From Aureococcus anophagefferens (taxonomy: Eukaryota; Sar; Pelagophyceae; Pelagomonadales; Pelagomonadaceae), in contig NW_008705561.1 of NCBI RefSeq assembly GCF_000186865.1, forward strand, positions 2,172,219 through 2,236,218: a stretch of 64,000 nucleotides of DNA, written 5' to 3'. Position 1 is the first letter of the stretch. The number at the start of each line of letters is the position of its first letter. Below, piece after piece: positions 47,275 through 55,476 of the stretch. Made by a program: the position numbers and the translations under genes. The notes under the pieces are model-generated. The model saw only the letters and a program-made list of their open reading frames with translations. It was not told where the DNA came from and did not search any database.

Positions 47275-50200
47275 ATGGTGGCCGAGGGCGGCTACGCGGA
47301 CGTGTCGTCCATGGACGCCGTGATCCGGGATCTGGAGAGCCGCTACGACCGGCTCCAGGGCCTGCGGCAGCACTTGGGGACGGACGTGGCCAAGGAGAAG
47401 CTGCTGGCGCAGATCGGCATGGTCGACCCCGTCGACGCGTCCGCGAGCCGCGACGAGCGGCGGCGGCTCAAGAAGCGGCTCCTGCGGGAGCTCGACGGCG
47501 AGAAGGACCACCTGCGGAAGACGCTCGACGTCGTCGAGGCCGCGCGGCGCGCGGCGCCGCGGCCCGCGGGCGCCGCGGGCCCGCGCGCGTGGCGGCCCGC
47601 GTCCGCGTCCGCGAGCCTCGGCCGGTCGGCGCCGCCCGCGGCGACGCCGAAGCCCCGGGGCTCCGCCGTGACCGCCGCCCGGGCGAAGCGCGCGCTGCCC
47701 AAGGGGGAGGACGAGGACGCGGCGATGCTCGCGCTGCACCGCGGCGACGGCTCCGTGGGCAGCGGCGCGCACTTTCTCTCGACGCCCGCGAAGCTGCCGC
47801 CGCCCCAGGGCCCGGCGCCGCCGCACCCCCTGGAACTGGGCCGCGCGTCCCTCGAGGGCACGGTCGTCCTCACGCAGGACTCCGTCGGGCCCGGAGCGTT
47901 CGCCGCGAACGCGACGAGTTCCCTCGCGACGCCGAACATGCGACCGGCGACGGCGGAGGCCACGGTGCACACGCGCGAGCCGCGGAGCCCCGAGGCCGTC
48001 GACGACCTCCTCGCGCGCGCGCGCGCGGCCGTCGCGGACCGGAACCGGCCGCGGTCCGCCGCGCGGCGGCCGCGGTCGCTGCGGCCGCGCGAGCCGAGCC
48101 TCGCGGGCTACGGCAACGGCGGCTACTTTTTGACGGACGTGCTCCGCGAGTGCTACGCTCTACGCGAAAAGATCCGGTCCGACCCCGTGCTCGTCGCCGC
48201 GGGGCGCCGCGACGCCGGCGGCGCGCGGCGCCGGAGCCCCGCGAGGAAGCCGTCGGCGGACGCGGCCGCGCCCGCGGCCGCGCCCGCGGTCGGCGCCACG
48301 ACGACGCTGCTCCTCGAGGCGGGCGACGACGGCCGGCCGGAGGAACCTCCATCGCCGCCCAAATCGCGGGAAAACTCGCCCGTCGGCCGCCTCGACGCGC
48401 TCCGGGGCCGGCGCCGCCGCCGCCACCGCCGCCGGCCCAAATCCGCGCCGAGCTCCGTGAGCGACCACCTGCTGAAGACGACGGCGTCGTCGTCCGTGAA
48501 GAACGTGGGCCGCCGCGAGAGCCGCCACCGCCACGCGGTCAACAACTGGTTCTCCGCGTCGCACGCGTACAAGGCCGACGCGCCGAAATTGGACAAGCGG
48601 ACGCGGTCCGAGACGATCCGCGACGGCGACGGCCGGGGCTTCTTACAGACGACGACGGAGTCCGCGGGCCGCGACGTCCACAGTCGCGAGCGCATGGAGT
48701 CGATGATCACGCGCGAGAACGCGAACTGGTTCAGCCCGTCGTCGAAGACCAAGGCCGTCGCGGCCCACGGCGACGCGCCGCCGTCGCCGGACCGGTCGCC
48801 CGAGAGCCGGTCGCGGCCCCGGTCCGCGCCCGCGGGCGCGCGGTCCCCCGCCGACGACGACCAGGGCTCCGGCGCCTCGCCGGGCCGGCCGCGGTCGCCC
48901 GGCCGCCGCGCGTCGTCCGCGGGCGCGGCCCGCGGCGGCCGCCGGCGGTCGAGCGCCGGCCCGCGGCGCCGCTCCGTGTCGCGCCGCGAGAGCCGGCGGC
49001 CCCACAGCGCGCCCGCGACGCGGAGCCGGTCGCCGAGCCGCCGCAGCTCCGCCGCGCGGCCGCGGTCCGCGTCGCCGCCGCGGCGGCGCCGCGACGACGA
49101 CGACGACGCGCCGCGCGCGCGGCCCCAGACCCAGAAGTTCGGCCGGTCGTCGCCCTTCGCGCGCGCGCCGCGGCCGAGCCGCCTCGACCCGAGCTACGAC
49201 GGCCCCTGGCGCCTCGGGGAGATCGGCTGGTTCCGCATCCCGGAGGACAAGAAGGCGCCCAAGGACGCGGAGCCGCGCTTCCTGCGCGTGCGCGTGTCGT
49301 CCGTGCACCTCCGGGACCGCGACTCCGGCGGGGGCATCGGGAGCCTGACGCTGGCGGCGCTGCGGGGCGGCAAGGTCGACATCCCGCGCGAGTACCTGCG
49401 TGGAAATCAATCGGTGAGCCGGGTTCTCCCGACGAAACTTCGACTCTCGAGCTCGGTCGCATCGACGTCGATTCGGCTGATTTTTGGACGAATCGATTGC
49501 TCTCGTCGAGTTCTCGAAGCGAGGCCGAAGAGCTCGCGTCGAAACGTTCGCATACGCGCACATTGAAGTCGGGTTGAAGATTTGACGTCCGCGCAGGCGA
49601 GTACCAGGTGCCCTTCGACGCGTCGCCCGACGCGGTGAGCCGGCGCCCGCCCGGCGCGCCGCCGCCGCTGCAAAAGGCCAGGAGCGCGCCCCACCTCTCG
49701 CCGGGAAACGGCGAGGCGGCGGCGCCCCTCGCGAACGTCGGCCAGGGCTACGTGAAGATCGCGAAGCCGCTCAACGAGGACGCGCGGAAGAGGGGCCGGA
49801 AGTCGCGGCGGACGACGAACCCGCAGGCCATCGCGTCGGAGATCCTGCGGCGGGGCGGGCGCATCTCGGAGGTGCTGCGGGTCACGGCGGAGGCCTACGA
49901 GCGGCGCGAGCAGCGCGCGAACGCCGCGAAGACGATGCAGCGGAATCTGCGGATCCTGTGCGGCGTGCCGAAGAAGGGCGACCGCATGACCTTGGGCGAC
50001 GCCATCCTGCGCTACCGCCTCCACGTGCGCCACGACGTGAGCCACACCATCGAGGAGGAGGACGAGGAGGAGGAGGCGTCCGCGGCGACGCGCATGCAGG
50101 CGATCATGCGCGCGCGGCGCGACCGCGAGGCCGTCAAGGGCCGCCACGCGGCGGCGGCGAAGCTCCAGCGGCTCCAGCGCAAGCGGAGCTTTCGGCGGAA

Positions 50201-52453
50201 GCGCCGCGGCAGCGAGTTCCGGCGCGACGCCGAGCTCCGCGGGCGCGGCGCGGACTTCGTGAGCCACGACCGCGACGACGCGCTCTACCTCGACAGCCCC
50301 TTCCCGAACCAGGAGACGGCGGCGCGCGCGCTCCAGGCGCGGCTCCGCGGCGACCGCGCGCGCAAAGACCGCCGGCGGGAGCACGCGGGCGCGTCGCGGC
50401 TCCAGGCGCGCGTCCGGGGCCGCCGGTCGCGCGCGGCGGCGTCGCGGACGCGGATCCTCCGCGACTTCGCGCCGGGCCCGGCGAGCCGCTTCGCCGACGC
50501 CGACGCGGCGGCGCGCGTGCTCCAGCGGTCCGCGTCGGCGGGCCGCCTCCGCGCGTCGCCGCCGCCGAGCCCGCCGCCGCCGCGGCCGCGGGCCGTCGAC
50601 GTCGACGAGCACCGGCGCGAGCTCGCGGCCCTCGACGCCGCGGACGAGGACGCGCGCGCGCGCGGCGCGGAGCGCGAGCGCGAGTTCCAGGACGCGCGCG
50701 TGCGGTCGCTGCAGGCGCGCGTCCGCGGCGGCTGCGCGCGGCGGCGCGCGCACAAGCACGCGCGGCGCTCCGTCGTCGAGCAGCGCCAGGCGCTCGCCGA
50801 GGCGCTCATGGACGTCGAGGGGTCGCGGCGCCAGGCCGAGGAGGCCCTCGCGGCGGAGCGCGCGGCGGCCGCGGCCGCGCGCGACGAGCAGAACCGCGAC
50901 CACGCGGCCAAGGTCCTCTTCTACGAGGAGGAGCTCAAGGCCGCGGCCTGGCGCGCCGCGCAGCAGCGCGAGCTCGAGGCGACGGTGCGCGACCGCGACG
51001 CGGCGCTCCAGGCGACGCGCGGCGAGCTCGCGGCGACGGTCCGAGGCGCCCAAACCGAGGCCGCGCGGCTCGCGGCGTCGCTCCAGTCCGCCGAGGTCGA
51101 CCGGCTGCGGAGCCGCGAGGCGCTCGAGGCGGCGGCCGAGGCCGCGGAGGCGAGCGACCTCATGGCCAGGAGCTTACGGGCGAAGCTCGCGGACGCGGAC
51201 GCGGCCGCGCGGGCGCGCGACGCCGAGGCCGCGGCCGCGGCCAAGGACCTCGAGCTCGAGAAGGCCCACCGGTCCAACGCGGTCAAGGACCTGCAGCTCC
51301 TCGAGCACGACGCGGCGCGGCGGCTCCGCGAGCGCGACGCGGCCGTCGCCGAGCTCGAGGCGGCGGCCGCGGCGGCGGCGCGGGACCACGCGGACCGCGC
51401 GGAGCTCGCGCGCCAGACCGTGGAGCACCTGCGCCGGACGGCCGCGGACCGCGAGGACGACGCGCGCGCGGCGTCCGCGGCGCTCGCGGAGGTCCGCGCC
51501 GAGGCCGCGTCCAAGGACGCGGCCGTCGCCGCGGCCGCGGGNNNNNNNNNNNNNNNNNNNNNNNNNNNNNNNNNNNNNNNNNNNNNNNNNNCGCGCGGGC
51601 CGCGGCGCTCGAGGACGCGGCCAAGGCCGCGGTGGCGCGCGCGGACGCCGAGGCCCGCGCGGCGGCGCTCGAGGAGGCCCGCGAGGCCGCGGTCGCGCGC
51701 GAGCGCGGCGCGGCCGCGGCGCTCGAGGCCGCGCGCGCGCGCTTCGCGGCGGAGGCCGACGAGGCCCGCGCCGAGGCCGGCGCGGAGCGCGCGAAGCGCG
51801 AGGCCCTCGAGGCGGAGAAGGACGCCCTCGAGGCCGCGCGGCGCGACGCCGTCGCGGCCGCGGCGCGCGCCGGGGCCGAGAAGGACGCGCTCGCGGCCGA
51901 GGCCGCGGCCGCGCGCGAGGCGCTCGAGGCCCGGCGCGAGGCGCCGGCGCCCCTCAAGGCCGCCGCCGCGTCGCCGGACCCGCGGCGCGAGCGGCCGCCC
52001 GCCGAGGCGCCCGTGCCCGCCGTCGCCGCGGCGACGCCGCTCCCGCGGGACCGCGGTGCGTTCGAGACGCCCTACGCCGAGCCGCCGTCGGCAAATTCGG
52101 CCGCCTACACGCCGGCCTTCGAGCCCGAGGGCACGCCCGCCGCGGGGCCCGCGCCCGCACCCGACGACTGGGAGGAGCTCTTCGACGACGCCGAGGGCCG
52201 CGCGTACTACTGGTCCAAGGCCCGCGACGAGTCGCGCTGGGACAAGCCCGCCTGCCTCGTGACGCTCTACTCGGACTGGGAGAAGCACTTCGACGCGGCG
52301 TCGCAGCACTACTACTACTACTCCGAGAGCCGCGGCGAGTCGACGTGGGACGCGCCCGAGCCCACGCGGCGGCCCGGCGGCGCGACGCCGACGCCGCGCA
52401 AGTGGACGCCCGCGAAGAGCGCCCGGCCGACGCCGTCGCGCAGGCTCCCCTGA
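47275..52453 (+). CDS. very large IQ-motif, coiled-coil, double-WW protein, broken by an assembly gap
   Basis: The start is ATG 47275 in a good context (ACCATGG). The first exon ends at 49387, then an introner, and the second exon runs to the stop at 52453. The frame before the 50-N gap (51542-51591) differs by one from the frame after it, so the true gap length is not 50. Features in order: an N-terminal helix (DAVIRDLESRYDRLQGLRQH), a basic Arg/Ser-rich region (48780-49150), Leu-Gln-x-x-x-Arg IQ motifs (50080-50200, 50310-50440, 50690-50770) for calmodulin, a long Ala/Arg/Glu coiled coil (50800-51960), then two WW domains (52164-52250 and 52275-52370). It suggests a cytoskeletal or centrosomal scaffold; no family name is certain. 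Confidence 0.75.
49396..49596 (+). mobile_element. introner copy 8 (family A variant, 201 bp), intron of the IQ/WW gene
   Basis: Flanked by GCGAGTAC at 49388-49395 and 49597-49604. The intron 49388-49596 with a GC donor restores VDIPREYQVPFDASP. The left end is CTGCGTGGAAATC, so a GT at 49400 could also be used, keeping 12 nt in frame (adds LREY). The core GGCTGATTTTTGGACGA is in sense with the gene. Confidence 0.9.
51542..51591. other. assembly gap, 50 N
   Basis: It lies inside the coiled-coil coding region. The flanks are repetitive Ala/Asp/Arg codons (CGCGG-rich), which likely caused the break. The coding frame shifts across it. Confidence 0.99.
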
Positions 52454-52583
52454 GTAAAGGGGACGTCGACTGTCTTGGTCGTTGCCGTCGTCGATGAAGG
52501 CAACAAAAAGCTGTTTACTCTCAACCGCCTCGACACGATGGTGGCCCGACGATCCAGCCCCGCCGCCGGGCGATAGGGTCCCC

Positions 52584-54080
52584 ATGGCCGCCGGCGAGGG
52601 CGCCGACGTGGAGGGCCTCTGGGCGAAGGCGCTGCAGCTCTCGGAGGGCGGCGAGGTCCACGAGGCGATCCTGCACTTCGAGTGCGCCTCCGCGGAGCTC
52701 GAGCGCCAGCTCGCGGCCGCGGCGTCCGTGCCGAACGCGGACCGCGTGCGGTCCCTGCTCGGAGAGCTGCTCGCGAAGCTCGGGTCCGAGGTCGAGCTCC
52801 ACCTCAACTACCTCCGGGGCAACCACTGGGTGGCCCTCGCCCTCGAGCCGCCGGCGGGCGACGACGCCGTGAAGAAGGCGTACCGGCGGCTCGCGCTGCG
52901 CTACCACCCGGACAAGAGCCGCGTGTCGCCGAAGATCTTCACCATCGTCGGCAAGGCCCACGAGGTCCTGCGGCACCCGGAGCGGCGGAAGCGCTACAAG
53001 CCGGACAAGTCCGCGACGGCCTGGAAGGTCTACCGGCGGGAGCACGCGGCCGAGTTCCGCGCGCCGACGCGGACGAAGCAGCCCTGGAAGCCGACGCCCG
53101 ACGGCGCCGCCCGGGAGTACCGCGCGAGCCGCGGCTCCGCGAGCTCGCCGCAGAAGAAGCCCAAGGCGCCCGCCGCGCCCGCGCCGCCGCTGAGCGTCGA
53201 CCGCGTCCGGGCCATGAAGGTCGGCGAGCTCAAGGAGCGGCTCAAGTTCTTCGGCGTCCCCGCGACGGGCGAGCGGCGCGACCTCGAGGCGGACCTCATC
53301 CGCGCGGCGGCGCTCAAGCCGCGGACGCCGCCGTCGGCCGCGGCCGTCGGCGCGGAACTCCGCGCGTCGTCGCCCGCGACGTGCGCGCGGCGCGTCGCGG
53401 GCCTCAACGCGGCGACGCTGCGGGAGCTCCTCGAGCGCGCGGGCCGCGCCGAGCCGCCCCGGGCCCGCGGCGCGCTCGAGACGGCCGTCGTCGCCGCGTA
53501 CGCGGTGTCGCGCGCGCGCGGCGAGCCCGTCTTCCCCCGGTCGCCGGACGCCAAGCGGGCGCCGGACTTTGCCGCGCCCGCCAAGGCCGACCGGCCGTCC
53601 TTCGACGAGCGGCCCGCGGCGTCGCCGGAGCCGGCCGCGCCCGCGCCCGCGGAGCCCAAGGCCGACGCGCGCGCGCCCGAGCCGGCCGCGGCGTCCGAGC
53701 CCGAGCCCGAGCCCGCGGCGCCACCGCGCGAGCCCCCCTGGGCCGCGGCGCCCGCGGCGCCCTACGACGACGGCGACGCGTCCGACGACTCGGGCCTGCT
53801 GCCGGCGGCCGGCGGCTTCGTCGGCAGCCTCCGCGCGCGCGCGCGGAGCGCGTCGTCGGGCCGCCGCGAGCCCGCCGTCGGGCCCGTCCACGTCGCCGCG
53901 GCGCGCGAGGGGGGCGGCGACGTCCAGTCCGAGGTCGACTTCTGGGTCCAGGGCGCGCGGACCCACGCGACGCCCCGCCTCGGCGCGCCGTCGCCGCGGC
54001 GGACGCCGCGCGAGGCGCCGCCGCCCGAGGCGCCGGACCCGGGCCTCGTGGACCCGGGCGGCGGCTGGTTCTGGGGCTAA
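52584..54080 (+). CDS. J-domain (DnaJ-like) protein with SAP-like motif
   Basis: 498 residues from ATG 52584 (MAAGEGADVEGLWAKALQLS); the open frame extends upstream to 52482 but lacks support. Residues 5-75 are helical (TPR-like). The J domain spans about 82-145 with the essential HPD at 108-110 (LALRYHPDKSRV). It therefore should stimulate an Hsp70. There is no G/F region, so it is a class C J protein. A SAP-like motif follows near 210-245 (VRAMKVGELKERLKFFGVPA ... RDLEADLIRAA) and perhaps a second near 272-310 (VAGLNAATLRELLERAG). The rest is an acidic, Pro/Ala-rich tail ending DPGGGWFWG. SAP motifs bind DNA/RNA in nuclear proteins, so a nuclear cochaperone is possible. Confidence 0.75.
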   Translation: MAAGEGADVEGLWAKALQLSEGGEVHEAILHFECASAELERQLAAAASVPNADRVRSLLGELLAKLGSEVELHLNYLRGNHWVALALEPPAGDDAVKKAYRRLALRYHPDKSRVSPKIFTIVGKAHEVLRHPERRKRYKPDKSATAWKVYRREHAAEFRAPTRTKQPWKPTPDGAAREYRASRGSASSPQKKPKAPAAPAPPLSVDRVRAMKVGELKERLKFFGVPATGERRDLEADLIRAAALKPRTPPSAAAVGAELRASSPATCARRVAGLNAATLRELLERAGRAEPPRARGALETAVVAAYAVSRARGEPVFPRSPDAKRAPDFAAPAKADRPSFDERPAASPEPAAPAPAEPKADARAPEPAAASEPEPEPAAPPREPPWAAAPAAPYDDGDASDDSGLLPAAGGFVGSLRARARSASSGRREPAVGPVHVAAAREGGGDVQSEVDFWVQGARTHATPRLGAPSPRRTPREAPPPEAPDPGLVDPGGGWFWG

Positions 54081-54096
54081 ACTGCGTCGCTCCTTG

Positions 54097-55178
54097 TTAC
54101 ACGGCGACGGCGGGCAGGAGCGTCGCCGCGAGGGGCGCGTCGACGAGCGCGCCGAGGCCCGGGCACGTCGCGTGGACGTCGAGGCGCGCGAGCGTCCGCG
54201 GCCGGCCCCGGAGGCGCGCGAGGTCGGCGAGCGCGTGGCACTTGACGGCGACCTGGACCGCGACGCAGGCCGCCGCGAAGGCGCCGCGGTCGAGCGCCGC
54301 GAAGGCGCCGTAGAGGCCCGCGGCGAGCGCGGCGACGGAGCGCCGCGGGCCGTCGTGGGGCAGCGCGAGGTGGGCCATGACCGCGAAGGCCGTCGCCGTC
54401 GCCGCGGAGAGCGCGCGGACGTCGCCCGCGCCCGCGAGGAAGAGCGCGATCCCCGCGGCGCCGCCCGCGGCGAGATGACGAGCGTGCGGAAGAGGTCCGG
54501 CGCGAGGCGGTACATGCGGTACCAGACCGCGGCCGACAGCGCGAGCATGAGCGCCGTGCCCCCGTAGAGGAGCGCGCCCGCGAAGCGGCTCCGCACCGCG
54601 TCCGCGCCGAAGTCGCCGAGCAGCGGCGCCGCCGCGGGTACGGACGCCGCGGCCGCGTCGACCTCGAGCCGCTCGGCGAAGTCGTAGAGCAGGGGCATGA
54701 ACCAGTACGTCGCGACGATGAGCGTGAGGAACAGGCCGTGCTGGAACCGCACAAAGGCCATCTCCACGAGGTCCGCCGTCGCCTCGCGCCAGCAAAACGC
54801 CTCGCACAGCCAGAGCGCGGCGGCCGCCGCGCGCCAGGCGGCGCGCCGCGCCGCGGCGCCGAGCGACGCGAAGCCGACGAGCGCCGCCGTCGCGACGGCG
54901 ACCTGGACGAACGCCGCGGGCTGGCGCCGCTGGCGCCGCGAGGCGCACGTCGCCGACGCGTAGACGAGGCCGCACGCGAGGCACGGCGCCCGCAGCGGCT
55001 CGCCGACGGCGGCCCAGGTCGACGCGAGCAGCGCGGCGCTCACCTGCACGGCGACGGTCGTCCGCGCGCCGTCGCTCCACTGCAGCTCGTCGAGGTCGTC
55101 CTCCACGAGGCGCAGCCGCTCCGGCGCGTCGGGCGCGCGCACGCCGGCCTCCGGGTCCGGCGCGGCGCGCGGGTTCAT
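54097..55178 (-). CDS. multi-span membrane protein of unknown family, with a 1-nt frameshift
   Basis: The start is ATG 55178 (MNPRAAPDPEAGV); the frame is open to about 54474. There the hydrophobic coding sequence passes from the frame ending LFRTLVI to a second frame starting LAAGGAAGIALFLAGAGDV-like, which runs to the stop at 54097. No donor/acceptor pair explains the change. A single missing base near 54473 does, giving about 361 residues. Around eight hydrophobic segments are seen (VAVQVSAALLASTWAAVG, FLTLIVATYWFMPLLYDFAE, GALLYGGTALMLALSAAVWY, ALAAGLYGAFAAL). A CLACGLVYASATC motif near residue 75 is notable. Either an assembly error or a recent mutation is possible. No family was recognised. 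Confidence 0.6.
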
Positions 55179-55180
55179 TC

Positions 55181-55265
55181 GGTGCGATGCTTTCACGCGT
55201 GCGGTTGTCAATGCACGCAATTAGGTGCGATGCTTTCACGCGTGCGGTTGTCAAATCACGCAATA
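55181..55265. repeat. ~41-bp direct repeat, two copies, period 43
   Basis: GGTGCGATGCTTTCACGCGT followed by GCGGTTGTCAA begins at 55181 and again at 55224. It sits immediately upstream of the minus-strand membrane-protein start, so it is in the 5' UTR/promoter. Each copy carries an ATG and a nearly repeated CACGCAAT. Confidence 0.88.
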
Positions 55266-55476
55266 CCGCAGCTCATGCCCTAAGGAGCCCAGCTAAAGTT
55301 TCGGCAACGTTGGCGACCATGTTGATGCTGAATCGTGTAGCGGACCCGAGTGCGATGGAGCTTTGATGATGGAACGCCGCACCAGTTGATAGTTTGCGGC
55401 GTCGTAGCGCGCGACTGGTTTTCGCGTTGGCGCGTCCGCCGCGAAACACGCTGCGGCGCCGTCCGCGCCGGCGGCC

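Noticed and set aside
52521..55220. 899-residue minus-strand ORF spanning the J-domain and membrane-protein genes
   Set aside because: Its first third is the real membrane protein; the rest is Arg-rich shadow of the J-domain gene, which has an intact HPD and SAP on the plus strand.
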